64,000 nt of DNA from Hamadaea tsunoensis DSM 44101 (GTDB taxonomy: Bacteria; Actinomycetota; Actinomycetes; Mycobacteriales; Micromonosporaceae): NCBI RefSeq assembly GCF_000428945.1, contig NZ_KE386821.1:245330-309329 (forward strand), given 5' to 3'. Below, in pieces: positions 44,258 to 52,250 of the stretch (position 1 is its first letter; the number at the start of each line of letters is the position of its first letter). The notes below the pieces were generated by a model. That model had not been told where the DNA came from and searched no databases. It saw nothing but the letters and a program-made list of their open reading frames with translations. Position numbers and translations under genes: made by a program.

Positions 44258-45628
44258 ATGGCACAGTGGGCCAATCTCGCCGCCCGGGTCACCCGCGCCG
44301 ACCTGACGCTGCTCGGCTTGCGCTGCTACGGCGGCTTCGCGGTCGAGGTACCCGCCGAACTGCCGGAGCTGCTGCGCCTGCCCGGCGAGTTCAGGCTCGA
44401 CCTGTCGCAGATCCGCATCGAGCACGCCCAGGTGACCCGGCGTCGCCTGCGTTCCTACGCCGCCGACGATCGGAGCTTCGCCAACCTGTACCCCGCCGAC
44501 ATCCGGCCCGGCGACGTACTCCTGTCACCGGAGGTCACCGGCACACTCGGCAACCCAACACGCCGGCGGGTCGTCGTCGCGGCGGTGTTTCGCAACTTCG
44601 GAGCCGAAGGTGCTCCCTTCTACATCGGCTGCTCCGACGGCAGTGCCGTTGCCCTTGACGCCGGTCAGCGCTACAAGATCCGACGGCAGCGGCTGCCCGC
44701 CGACGACGGCCCGTCCGACGAGGGCGCCGCGCTGTTCGGCGTACTCCAGGCCTTGTGGCAGCTGGACGACACGGCTGCCGCACGGCCCACGATCGACGAC
44801 GTCGCCGCAAAGATCACTGGCGCGTATGCGGATGAGCATGCCCTGACCGCGGGTGTGGCTGCCGGCTTCGCGTGGAATCTCGTCCGGCTCGGCGACCTGT
44901 CAGGGCGCAGCCAGGGCTGGGAAAAGTTGGTCATGTGGCCGAGACTCCCCGCGGTGCTGCGCGTCGGGGAAGCATCGGGCCGAGTAAAGCCTGATGGGCG
45001 GCGGGACGGGTTGATGCTCATCGGCCAGTTGGCCATGCAGAGTTATATCGGTGGCTACATCGCGCCCGTGCACCTCCTGGGTACAGGGGCGGAGTACCTT
45101 CCGCGCGGGATGATGGCCCGGGCCAAAGACTCGAACGGCCAGTCGCGCTGGACCATCGCCGACCGCCGCACCCAGATCTCGATCACTCCGGCGGGCCGAA
45201 TCTGGCTGCTCGCCGATTGCCGGCTGTCCGGAGTGGAACTGCTGGAGGATGCCCTGCCGACGCAACCGACCCCGCCCCCGAGCCAGTACACGGTGAACTT
45301 CCACGAGCAGGTCCACGGCTCGGCCTTCGCGGTCGGCGACCAGGCCAGCCAGGTCGTGCACATCGAGAACGACAGTGGTGCGCGCGCCACAGCCGCCGCG
45401 CTCCTGGAATACCTGCTGCTTCGCCGTGCGGACCTCGACCTGCCCGCCGCGGACGGCGCCGAACTGGACGAGTCCTTGACCGTCCTGGGCGAGGGGGCGG
45501 AGGGGAAGCAGCCGGTCTCGGCGCTTCGGCTGGCTGGAAGGACGGTCTACCGGCTGGCGGGGGAGTTGCTCGTCGGAGCCGCCGGCAACGCCCTCTGGGA
45601 AGCGTTCAAGGCCGCGGTCGGGCTGTAG
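44258..45628 (+). CDS. Orphan 456-aa protein, function unknown
   Basis: I do not recognise this protein. It has no signal peptide or strong membrane segment. The N-terminal 130 residues form one domain (LLGLRCYGGFAVEVPAELPE, RVVVAAVFRNFGAEGAPFYI); a helical middle follows (TAGVAAGFAWNLVRLGDLSG); then SRWTIADRRTQISITPAGRI. Near 345-375 there is a beta-rich linker, YTVNFHEQVHGSAFAVGDQ, followed by VVHIEND, which resembles the His/Gly/Asn linkers seen in some multidomain conflict or signalling proteins; a helical C-terminus ends in a hydrophobic stretch. Codon choice has more A/T-ending codons (AGTTATATCGGT about 45042; AAAAGTTGG about 44921) than its neighbours, a possible sign of transfer. A CACAAT box 6 bases before the ATG suggests leaderless translation. 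Confidence 0.7.
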   Translation: MAQWANLAARVTRADLTLLGLRCYGGFAVEVPAELPELLRLPGEFRLDLSQIRIEHAQVTRRRLRSYAADDRSFANLYPADIRPGDVLLSPEVTGTLGNPTRRRVVVAAVFRNFGAEGAPFYIGCSDGSAVALDAGQRYKIRRQRLPADDGPSDEGAALFGVLQALWQLDDTAAARPTIDDVAAKITGAYADEHALTAGVAAGFAWNLVRLGDLSGRSQGWEKLVMWPRLPAVLRVGEASGRVKPDGRRDGLMLIGQLAMQSYIGGYIAPVHLLGTGAEYLPRGMMARAKDSNGQSRWTIADRRTQISITPAGRIWLLADCRLSGVELLEDALPTQPTPPPSQYTVNFHEQVHGSAFAVGDQASQVVHIENDSGARATAAALLEYLLLRRADLDLPAADGAELDESLTVLGEGAEGKQPVSALRLAGRTVYRLAGELLVGAAGNALWEAFKAAVGL

Positions 45629-45780
45629 CGCTGGGGGCCCGGGTGTTGTCGCATCGCAGGAGCGCTTTCTGATGACCGTCTCGGATCATCCCACTGTCCC
45701 GTGGCCTCGACCGTCCGGGCAGAGCCGCTGGTCCGCGCGGGCCGGGACGTTGGTTCCGGATCGGACATCACGGTGGTTGT

Positions 45781-46644
45781 TCATGGCCGCAGCACGTAGT
45801 TGAACGATCGCGTGGATTCGCTGAAACCCATTCCCCCGTACAGGCCGCGCGGGACCGGGTAGCCGTCGTCGCCTCGGGCGCACACGACCGCCTGTCGGCC
45901 GCCGGCCCGGGCGAACGCGTGCAGGGTCGCGATGCACACCGCCCGGCCGAATCCCTGGCGGCGGTGCGTACTCGCGGTGCCGACCGGCTCGAACTGGCCG
46001 ATCCCGGTCACCGGGTCGAACCAGCCCTGGCAGTACGCGACGAACGCGCCGTCCGGTGCCTCGACGACCAGATCGAATGCGGACTGGTACGGCCAGCGGG
46101 TCGTCATCTCGATCTGCCGCTGCGGCGTGAACCAGGTGGAGCCCCAGGCGGCGCAGTGCACCTCGGCCCGGCGTTCGCTGTCGGCGCCGACCGGGCGGAT
46201 GACGAAACCGGGCGGCAGCTCGGGTACCGGCGGCAGGTCCGTCAGCGGCCGGGCGAGGCAGTTCATCCAGGTGTCGTCGAGGCGGGCGAAACCCGCGCGC
46301 AGCAACGCTTCGCGCAGGACGGGTTCGTCGTCGGCGCAGCCTACGGTGGGCGGCTCCGGCGAATTGCCGGCCACCCAGGCGACGACCTCGTCGGCCAGGT
46401 CCGGGAAGGCCGGGTCGACCTGCGCCATTGCGTCGGCGGGCGGTTCCAGCCAGGCCCAGGCGCGGACGGTGCCGGTCTCGTCCCGCCAGGTCGCGGTCGG
46501 GCACTGCTCGTCCCGGTAGTGGTACATGGTCCAGTTCCAGGCCAGGTCGCCGACCTGCCGACTGCCGGTACCCGGGCCGACCCGCTGCGCCAGGCTCTGC
46601 ATGTCCTCGATGTCCACTGGCCCGGAGAACTCGGTACGCCGCAT
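45781..46644 (-). CDS. GNAT-family N-acetyltransferase, probably tandem domains
   Basis: Acetyl-CoA-dependent N-acetyltransferase (287 aa), about twice a single GNAT domain. The C-terminal half holds the acetyl-CoA loop (VGTASTHRRQGFGRAVCIAT) and the following strand/helix GLYGGMGFSESTRSFNYVL. The N-terminal half (MYHYRDEQCPTATWRDETGT, AWAWLEPPADA) looks like a degenerate second GNAT fold. The frame is open far upstream, but ATG 46644 is where sensible sequence begins; no SD is seen there. Substrate unknown. Lies downstream of the isochorismatase gene but is separated by a strong terminator. Confidence 0.85.
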   Translation of the reverse strand: MRRTEFSGPVDIEDMQSLAQRVGPGTGSRQVGDLAWNWTMYHYRDEQCPTATWRDETGTVRAWAWLEPPADAMAQVDPAFPDLADEVVAWVAGNSPEPPTVGCADDEPVLREALLRAGFARLDDTWMNCLARPLTDLPPVPELPPGFVIRPVGADSERRAEVHCAAWGSTWFTPQRQIEMTTRWPYQSAFDLVVEAPDGAFVAYCQGWFDPVTGIGQFEPVGTASTHRRQGFGRAVCIATLHAFARAGGRQAVVCARGDDGYPVPRGLYGGMGFSESTRSFNYVLRP

Positions 46645-46690
46645 GGGCCGCAGTCTGGTCCGCGCACCCCTGACGGGCAACCGGATTCGG

Positions 46691-46723
46691 GCGTGCCCGG
46701 GCCGATGTCCGGCCCGGGCACGC
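46691..46723 (-). terminator. Terminator after the isochorismatase-like gene
   Basis: GCGTGCCCGGGCCG pairs with CGGCCCGGGCACGC (14 bp perfect, 5-base loop), 14 bases beyond the hydrolase stop on the minus strand. Confidence 0.8.
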
Positions 46724-46736
46724 TCACGTGCGCCAC

Positions 46737-47291
46737 TCAGGCGGCGAAGTCCACCTCGGCCGTCGTGACGGTGCCGCCGGTACGTCCCGGCGCCTCCTGG
46801 TACTTCCAGTACAGGTTGGTGTGCGCGATGACGAGGTCCGGCGTCGGCGCACCGTACTGGCTCAGGTCTCCGGTGGTGTGGGCGTCGCCGACCAGGGTCG
46901 CGTCGTAGCCGCGGGTGAACGCGCCGTGCAGCGTCGAGCGGATGCACGCGTCGGTCTGCGCGCCCGTCACGAACAGCCGGCCGACGCCCCGCTCGGCGAG
47001 CACCTGCTCCAGCTCGGTGTCCTCGAACGAGTCGCCGTAGTTCTTGTGGATCAGCGGCTCGTCGTCGCGGCGGACCAGTTCAGGAACGTACTGCCAGCCC
47101 TCTGTGTCCCGCTGGAGGTGCTCGTCGTTGTGCTGCACCCAGACCACCGGCACGGCCGCGGCGCGGGCCTTGTCCACCAGCGTGTTGATGTTGGCGACGA
47201 CCTGGTCGCGGTCGTGACCGTCGGCCACGACGTTGTTCTGGACGTCGATGATCACCAGGGCGGTGTTCGGACGCTCGGGCAGGGTCGTCAT
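46737..47291 (-). CDS. Isochorismatase-like cysteine hydrolase
   Basis: Cytoplasmic hydrolase of 184 aa, the normal family size. The catalytic triad is visible: Asp in ALVIIDVQNNVV, Lys in PLIHKNYGDSF and Cys in FVTGAQTDACIRSTLHGAF with the preceding cis-peptide-type turn. Members cleave amides or vinyl ethers (nicotinamide, isochorismate, N-carbamoyl compounds); the substrate cannot be assigned. AGGT lies a few bases before the ATG in mRNA sense. A 12-bp triple repeat lies about 30 bases upstream. Probably monocistronic. Confidence 0.9.
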   Translation of the reverse strand: MTTLPERPNTALVIIDVQNNVVADGHDRDQVVANINTLVDKARAAAVPVVWVQHNDEHLQRDTEGWQYVPELVRRDDEPLIHKNYGDSFEDTELEQVLAERGVGRLFVTGAQTDACIRSTLHGAFTRGYDATLVGDAHTTGDLSQYGAPTPDLVIAHTNLYWKYQEAPGRTGGTVTTAEVDFAA

Positions 47292-47321
47292 GGTTACCTC
47301 ACATCTCGGGCAATTGCGTGC

Positions 47322-47357
47322 GATGAAGCTGTGGATGAAGCTGTAGATGAAGCTGTC
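47322..47357. repeat. Three tandem 12-bp repeats upstream of the hydrolase gene
   Basis: GATGAAGCTGTG, GATGAAGCTGTA, GATGAAGCTGTC in direct succession, between the divergent hydrolase and DUF1152 genes. Could be a slippage-prone element in the 5' region of the hydrolase mRNA or a repeated binding site. Confidence 0.85.
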
Positions 47358-47449
47358 GATCTTGTCTCACCGGCAGCCTAAACGCGACCCCCGACATTTC
47401 CGCCGCGAGGCGTCGCCCCAAATGGGTCGCCGCCCGCACCCGTCGTCGC

Positions 47450-47455
47450 TACCGT
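47450..47455 (+). promoter_or_regulatory. -10 box of a probable leaderless promoter
   Basis: TACCGT ends 6 bases before GTG 47462, which has no SD. Identical in sequence and spacing to the box before 14077. Confidence 0.55.
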
Positions 47456-47461
47456 GGCCGC

Positions 47462-48400
47462 GTGCCACTCCTCGCCCTGCCCGTCGCCGACCGCCTGCGG
47501 TCCGCGCGCCACGTCCTCATCGCCGGAGCCGGCGGCGGCTTCGACGTCTATGCCGGCCTCCCGCTGGCTCTGGCGCTGCGCGCGGCGGGCGTACGCGTGT
47601 CGCTGGCCAGCTTCGCGCTCAGCGAGCTCGGCATGCTCAAGCCCGAGGCGTGGCTGCGTACCGGGGTGGCCGCCGTCGGACCGGAGTCGCCCGGCAACGA
47701 CCGGTACTTCCCCGAGCGGGCGCTCGCGCGCTGGCTGCACGTCCAGGGCCACGAACCCGTCGTGTACGCGTTCGAGCGCACCGGCGTACGCCCGCTGCGG
47801 GCCGCGTACAGGAAACTGGTGGAGGTGCTGGACGTCGACGCGGTCGTGCTCGCGGACGGCGGCACCGACATCCTGCTGCGCGGCGACGAGGCCGGCCTCG
47901 GTACGCCGGAGGAGGACATGACCAGCCTGGTCGCGGTCGCGGGCCTGGACGTGCCGACGAAGCTGGTGGTGAGCCTGGGGTTCGGCATCGACGCGCATCA
48001 TGGCGTGTGCCATGCGCACGTGCTGGAGAATCTCGCCGAGCTGCAGCGGGCCGGCGGCTTTCACGGCGCGTGCACCGTCGCGCCGGACGGCTACCTGGAC
48101 GCGGTGGCGCACGCCGCGCGCGAGCATCCGGCGACGGCGAGCATCGTGCACGGCCAGGTCGCGGCGGCGCTGCGGGGCGAGTTCGGCGACGTGCCGGTGA
48201 CCGCCCGGACCGGTGGCACAGAGTTGTTCGTCAACCCGCTGATGGCGCTGTACTTCGTCGTCGGCCTGGACGCGCTCGCCGCCCAGTTGCGCTACCGCGA
48301 CCTGATCGAGCACTCCCGTACGCCGGGCGAGGTGGCCCTGGCCATCGAGGAGTACCGGGAGGGGATCGAGGTCCGGCCGCGGCGCCTTATCCCGCACTGA
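47462..48400 (+). CDS. DUF1152 family protein
   Basis: Cytoplasmic 312-aa protein of the DUF1152 family, whose function is unknown to me. Signature segments: HVLIAGAGGGFDVYAGLPLA, a Gly-rich nucleotide-binding-like turn; VVLADGGTDILLRGDEAGLG; LVVSLGFGIDAHHGVCHAHV; and GTELFVNPLMALYFVVGLDA near the end. The fold suggests a Rossmann-like enzyme. GTG 47462 has no SD, but a TACCGT box sits 6 bases ahead, implying a leaderless mRNA. Followed by the metallophosphatase after 29 bases; that gene seems to have its own promoter. Confidence 0.85.
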   Translation: MPLLALPVADRLRSARHVLIAGAGGGFDVYAGLPLALALRAAGVRVSLASFALSELGMLKPEAWLRTGVAAVGPESPGNDRYFPERALARWLHVQGHEPVVYAFERTGVRPLRAAYRKLVEVLDVDAVVLADGGTDILLRGDEAGLGTPEEDMTSLVAVAGLDVPTKLVVSLGFGIDAHHGVCHAHVLENLAELQRAGGFHGACTVAPDGYLDAVAHAAREHPATASIVHGQVAAALRGEFGDVPVTARTGGTELFVNPLMALYFVVGLDALAAQLRYRDLIEHSRTPGEVALAIEEYREGIEVRPRRLIPH

Positions 48401-48417
48401 ATTTCGGGGGCATGGGG

Positions 48418-48423
48418 CAGGAT
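48418..48423 (+). promoter_or_regulatory. -10 box of a possible leaderless promoter
   Basis: CAGGAT ends 6 bases before ATG 48430. Confidence 0.35.
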
Positions 48424-48429
48424 GGTGCG

Positions 48430-49221
48430 ATGCCCCTCGACCGTATCGCGCTGATCTCCGACGTCCATGGCAACCTGACCGCGCTCGAAGCCGTCCTCGC
48501 GGACATCGACGGCCGCGGCATCGAACGGATCTTCAATCTCGGCGACTACGTGGGCAAGGGTCCGCGGGGGCAGGCGGTCGTCGACCGGTGCCGCGAGCGG
48601 TGCGAGGTCAACATTCTGGGCAACTGGGACGACTTCCTGCCCGACCTGAGCCGCACCTTCGACTCCGAGGCGCTGCGGTGGTGGCAGGCCGAGCTGCGCG
48701 AGGACCAGGCGGAATGGTTGCGGGCGCTGCCGTTCTGCCATGACTTCCTGATCAGCGGCCGCCGCGTACGCCTCTTCCACGCCTCGGCGACGTCGGTGCA
48801 CCGGCGGGTCCGGTTCGATCACGACGAGGAGGAGTTCCTCGGCATGTTCGCCAACACCCCGGCCACCGGCGACGGCCCGCTGCCGACCGTCGTCGGGTAC
48901 GGCGACACGCACGATCCGTTCTACGAGGTGGACCGGCAGCGGCGTACGTTGTTCAACACGGGCAGCGTCGGCAACAGCATGGACGATCCGACCCCGGTGT
49001 ACGTCATCCTCGAAGGCGTGTTCGGCTCCGAGCAGGACGCGCCGTTCTCGATCCAGTTCGTCCGCGTCCCCTACGACTGGGCCGCCGAACTGGCCGCCGC
49101 CGAGCGGCTGGGCATGCCGGAGCTGGACGCGTACACGTCGGAGATCCGCGACGGGATCTATCGCGGGGAGATGGGCCGGCCGGGCGGCCCGGAGTACCAC
49201 CGCCGGCCCCGGGCCGTCTGA
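48430..49221 (+). CDS. Calcineurin-like metallophosphoesterase
   Basis: Cytoplasmic two-metal phosphoesterase of 263 aa (YfcE/PrpE-like class). Motifs: ALISDVHGNLTALEAVLADI (first metal-binding Asp and His), IFNLGDYVGKGP (bridging Asp), ILGNWDDF where most relatives have GNHD or GNHE, LFHASATS, and GYGDTHDPFYE where relatives have GHTH. The Trp and Asp changes alter two usual metal or phosphate ligands, so substrate or metal use may differ. ATG 48430 is preferred because a CAGGAT box lies 6 bases ahead; ATG 48412 is possible. Converges with the MaoC gene. Confidence 0.87.
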   Translation: MPLDRIALISDVHGNLTALEAVLADIDGRGIERIFNLGDYVGKGPRGQAVVDRCRERCEVNILGNWDDFLPDLSRTFDSEALRWWQAELREDQAEWLRALPFCHDFLISGRRVRLFHASATSVHRRVRFDHDEEEFLGMFANTPATGDGPLPTVVGYGDTHDPFYEVDRQRRTLFNTGSVGNSMDDPTPVYVILEGVFGSEQDAPFSIQFVRVPYDWAAELAAAERLGMPELDAYTSEIRDGIYRGEMGRPGGPEYHRRPRAV

Positions 49222-49245
49222 GCGCGAGCGGGACACCCGCCTGGA

Positions 49246-49719
49246 TCAGGCCGCTTCGGGCTCGTGGACCAGTAGCACGATCTCGCCGGTGGCGGCCTTC
49301 TGCACCTTCTCGCCGGTCTCCACTTCGAACACCAGGCCCAGAGCCAGCTCGGTGAAGCCACGCGGCCGCGGGCGGTGCCCGGTGAGGGTGGCCGTCAGGC
49401 GTACGCGCGACCCGACCGGCACCGGCGCCCGCAGCTTCAGCTCCCGCAGGCCCTGGTTGACCATCATGTCGATGCCGGTGATCTCGAAGATCTCGCCCAT
49501 CAGGGCGGGGGTGAGCGAGATCGTGAGGAAGCCGTGCGCGATCGTGCCGCCGTAGGGTCCGGCCGCCGCGCGCGCCTCGTCGACGTGGATCCACTGGTGG
49601 TCCCAGGTCGCGTCGGCGAACATGTCGACCTGCTTCTGCGTGATCTCGTGCCAGGCGCTGCTGCCCAGGGACTCGCCGAGGTGACCCGCGATGTCCTGCA
49701 CCGGTATCGACATCGTCAT
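49246..49719 (-). CDS. MaoC-like (R)-specific enoyl-CoA hydratase
   Basis: Hot-dog-fold hydratase of 157 aa acting on 2-enoyl-CoA or related thioesters. The hydratase-2 motif is complete: FADATWDHQWIHVDEARAAA, with catalytic Asp and His, then PYGGTIAHGFLTISL. The C-terminal part (GLRELKLRAPVPVGSRVRLT) is typical. ATG 49719 follows GAGGAGACGAACG in mRNA sense. It stands alone rather than in a fatty-acid operon, so its pathway (beta-oxidation, acyl supply) is not defined here. Confidence 0.9.
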   Translation of the reverse strand: MTMSIPVQDIAGHLGESLGSSAWHEITQKQVDMFADATWDHQWIHVDEARAAAGPYGGTIAHGFLTISLTPALMGEIFEITGIDMMVNQGLRELKLRAPVPVGSRVRLTATLTGHRPRPRGFTELALGLVFEVETGEKVQKAATGEIVLLVHEPEAA

Positions 49720-49783
49720 CGTTCGTCTCCTCGCTGGGCCTTCTCGGCGGTACGGGACCGGGCGGCCACGTGTCCCGAGGCTA

Positions 49784-50536
49784 TCAAGCCGGCCGGTCAC
49801 CGCCCGTGACCGGCGTGGCGTCGTCCGGCCGGACCGGGGCGCGTACGGTCCCGGTGAAGTAGTCGCAGTGCCGTCGGAAGGCGGCTCGCAGGAGGTCCGC
49901 GCCCAGGTTCTGCCCGGCCGGTTCCTGGCTGACGACCACGGCCGCGCAGCCGAGACCGGCCGCCCGTTCGACGGCTGCGGGCAGTGCGCGCCGCGGGTCG
50001 GTGACCGCGGTGAGGAACAGGACCGGCCCCGGCGGCGCGTACACCGGCGGGGCCGCGACGGTCCGCGCCATGGCACCCGGCAGGTCGATCTCGACGCCGG
50101 CAGTCCCGCCCGCCGACCCCTCGATCTCCCGCAGCCACCACGACTCCGCCCGGTTCAGCCCGGCGGTCCGCGCGAACCCGGCCCGCCGCCGCTCGTGCGT
50201 CGGGCACACGAACCGGACCCGCGTACCGGCGGCGTCGGCGGCCAGCGCGGCCCACAGCAGCCGGCCGTCGCCCGCCCAGTCCTCTTCCTCGGCGTACGCG
50301 TCGTCGACCAGCACGCCGTCCCCTCGTGCGGCGGCGATCAGGACGGACCGGTCGGTGCGGTAACCCCGGCCGCCCGCCACCCCCAGGACGTACGCGAGAT
50401 GGTCGCGATGGCGTTCGGCGGCGTCGGGGGCCGGCCGCCAGAACAGGGGAGCGTGTCGCACGAGGGGTTCGCGGCGGCGGCGGAGGACCTCGACCGCCCA
50501 GTCCACGTCGTCGAGGGTCATGAGCCGGGCGGTCAT
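49784..50536 (-). CDS. GNAT-like acetyltransferase-related protein
   Basis: Cytoplasmic 250-aa protein. The first part (TARLMTLDDVDWAVEVLRRR, LVDDAYAEEEDWAGDGRLLW) resembles a divergent GNAT fold lacking a clear acetyl-CoA loop; the second half (PGPVLFLTAVTDPRRALPAA, CAAVVVSQEPAGQNLGADLL, AFRRHCDYFTGTVR) looks like another alpha/beta domain. Actinobacteria contain many such proteins and function is unclear. TAGGGT lies 6 bases before the ATG and there is no SD, suggesting a leaderless mRNA. Confidence 0.7.
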   Translation of the reverse strand: MTARLMTLDDVDWAVEVLRRRREPLVRHAPLFWRPAPDAAERHRDHLAYVLGVAGGRGYRTDRSVLIAAARGDGVLVDDAYAEEEDWAGDGRLLWAALAADAAGTRVRFVCPTHERRRAGFARTAGLNRAESWWLREIEGSAGGTAGVEIDLPGAMARTVAAPPVYAPPGPVLFLTAVTDPRRALPAAVERAAGLGCAAVVVSQEPAGQNLGADLLRAAFRRHCDYFTGTVRAPVRPDDATPVTGGDRPA

Positions 50537-50542
50537 CCGCCG

Positions 50543-50548
50543 ACCCTA
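50543..50548 (-). promoter_or_regulatory. -10 box of a probable leaderless promoter
   Basis: TAGGGT (minus strand) ends 6 bases before ATG 50536; no SD present. Confidence 0.45.
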
Positions 50549-50579
50549 GCGAACGGACGGGCACGGTGGACGCGGCGAG

Positions 50580-50609
50580 CGCCGGCCCGGCGGGGGATCC
50601 GGGCCGGCG
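50580..50609 (-). terminator. Terminator after the sigma/anti-sigma operon
   Basis: CGCCGGCCCGG pairs with CCGGGCCGGCG (11 bp, 8-base loop); flanking GACGCG/CGCGTC extend the stem past a small bulge. It lies 12 bases beyond the anti-sigma stop on the minus strand. Confidence 0.75.
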
Positions 50610-50620
50610 TCGCGTCCTCG

Positions 50621-51655
50621 TCAGTCCGGCGGACCGACGGTCAGCGGTCCCCGTCCTCCGCCGAGCCGCAGGGACAGCTCCTGGAACACCTTCCCGTCCG
50701 GCGTCAGCTCGATCACCCGGTTGCCGGTCGTCGCCAGGAGCTGGTCGTCGGTCGCCCAGACCGCGTCGTACGGGAAGGACCTGGCCGTGCCGGTCGCCAC
50801 CTCGATGAGCTGGAACCTGCTCTTGGTCAGGTCGGCGTTCGCGATCACGTAGCGGCCGTCCGGCGACCATGAGTACGCGCTGGCCGGCGTGGCGCGTACC
50901 GGCAGGGAGCGGGTGGGGCGGCCGGTGGCCGCGTCGAACAGTTGCAGGCGCTGGACGAGTTCGGCGCCTTCGCCGCCCGAGCGGTCGGCGATCGCCAGCA
51001 CGACCTCCTTACCGTCGCGGGTCCACGTGTACAGGCATTCGCTGCAGTCGTACGTCGTGTGGTCGATCCAATGTGTACTGACATGGCCGGTACGCGTGTC
51101 GATGACCGCGAAGCCGATGCGGAACGGCTCCTTCTGGCTGATGCCGCTGACGACCCGGGTCCCGTCGGGCGACCAGCGGTAGTCGCCCCGCATACCGGCG
51201 ATCGGTACGCTCACCGCCCCGGTGCCGTCGACGTCGACGAAGCGCAGGCCGTCGGGCGTGCCGTCGAGCATGACGCGGCCGCCGGCAGGGGCCGGTAGGA
51301 CGGCTTCGCCCGGGTTGTGCCGCACCGCCCGGTACCGGTCGGCGGTGCGGTCCAGCACGGCGTCGCCGGCGCCGACCACCAGCCAGCCGCCCGACAGCAC
51401 GACCGGGCCGTCGAAGCCGGCGGCACCGGTCGACCCCGGCTGCGCTGACGGTCCCGCGTGCGAGCGCAGGACCGCGAAGGGCACGGCGATCGCCGCGACG
51501 GCCACGACCGCGAGCGCGGCGACCGCCAGCCGGTTGCGGCGGCGCAGCCGGTGACCGCGGGCGACGGCGGCGTCGGCCAGGGCGTCGGTGGGGCCGGGCA
51601 TCTCGCCGGCCAGGTCGCTGATCGTCGTGCGGAGCAGCCGGTCCACCCCGGTCAT
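50621..51655 (-). CDS. Putative membrane anti-sigma factor / WD40-like sensor
   Basis: Partner of the upstream SigE-type sigma factor; start overlaps its stop (ATGA at 51652-51655). It has 344 aa. The short N-terminal cytoplasmic part (about 1-38; RTTISDLAGEMPGPTDALAD) would bind sigma, one transmembrane helix follows (about 43-60; LAVAALAVVAVAAIAVPFAV), and the extracytoplasmic part carries beta-propeller-like repeats (GDYRWSPDGTRVVSGISQ, ASAYSWSPDGRYVIANAD, LLATTGNRVIELTPDGKVFQ). No zinc HxxxCxxC motif is visible, so binding must differ from ZAS anti-sigmas. The role as anti-sigma is inferred from gene order and topology. A terminator follows. Confidence 0.78.
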   Translation of the reverse strand: MTGVDRLLRTTISDLAGEMPGPTDALADAAVARGHRLRRRNRLAVAALAVVAVAAIAVPFAVLRSHAGPSAQPGSTGAAGFDGPVVLSGGWLVVGAGDAVLDRTADRYRAVRHNPGEAVLPAPAGGRVMLDGTPDGLRFVDVDGTGAVSVPIAGMRGDYRWSPDGTRVVSGISQKEPFRIGFAVIDTRTGHVSTHWIDHTTYDCSECLYTWTRDGKEVVLAIADRSGGEGAELVQRLQLFDAATGRPTRSLPVRATPASAYSWSPDGRYVIANADLTKSRFQLIEVATGTARSFPYDAVWATDDQLLATTGNRVIELTPDGKVFQELSLRLGGGRGPLTVGPPD

Positions 51656-52167
51656 CGCTCGCCTCCTGTCATGGCGGCCGGCCACAGGTCCGGCACGAGT
51701 TCCCGAAGTTTGGCCAGGGCGCGGGAGGCCTGGCTGGCGACCGTCCCCTCCCGGCAGGACAGCGCCGCCGCGGTCTCGGCGAGGCTGAGGTCCTCGAAGT
51801 AGCGCAGGACCAGCACGGCGCGTTGCCGCGGCGGCAGGGCCAGCAGCGCGTCGCGCATGAGCAGCCGCAGGGCGGCCTCGGACTCCAGCCCGGCGAAGTC
51901 GGACCGCTCCGGTGGTTCGGCGACCACCACCTCCGGCCGCCGCTTGCGGCTACGCCGGTCGGACACGAAATCGTGGTAGATCATTCTGCGGATGTAGGGC
52001 TCGGGTTCGCTGATACGCCGCCACCGCGCGAACGTCTTGGCCAGCGCCGACTGCACGAGGTCCTCGGCCGCGTGCCGGTCGCCGGTCAGCGCGTACGCGG
52101 CTTTGAGCAGCGTGTGCGCCCGGCCGGCGACGAAGTCGCGGAACTCCTCCTCGGGGGATGCTCCCAC
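51652..52167 (-). CDS. RNA polymerase sigma factor, SigE family (ECF)
   Basis: Extracytoplasmic-function sigma factor of 171 aa. Region 2: FRDFVAGRAHTLLKAAYALT, AAEDLVQSALAKTFARW and YIRRMIYHDFVSDRRS. Region 4: LPPRQRAVLVLRYFEDLSLA and AAALSCREGTVASQASRAL, a helix-turn-helix for the -35 box. This is the SigE/SigM-like group common in actinobacteria. GTG 52167 is certain: AAGGAGG lies 7 bases before it. The next gene, overlapping by 4 bp, encodes a membrane protein that probably sequesters it. Target promoters are unknown. Confidence 0.92.
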   Translation of the reverse strand: MGASPEEEFRDFVAGRAHTLLKAAYALTGDRHAAEDLVQSALAKTFARWRRISEPEPYIRRMIYHDFVSDRRSRKRRPEVVVAEPPERSDFAGLESEAALRLLMRDALLALPPRQRAVLVLRYFEDLSLAETAAALSCREGTVASQASRALAKLRELVPDLWPAAMTGGER

Positions 52168-52250
52168 AGCGTTACCTCCTTCACCGGGTATGACGCCGGG
52201 GAGGCTCGTGGCCTTGCACGCGTACGCCGGAATCTCGGAGGCGCGGACTC

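Noticed and set aside
49222-49245. Hairpin GCGGG-ACA-CCCGC as terminator between the metallophosphatase and MaoC genes
   Set aside because: A stem of only 5 bp is expected often by chance at this base composition.
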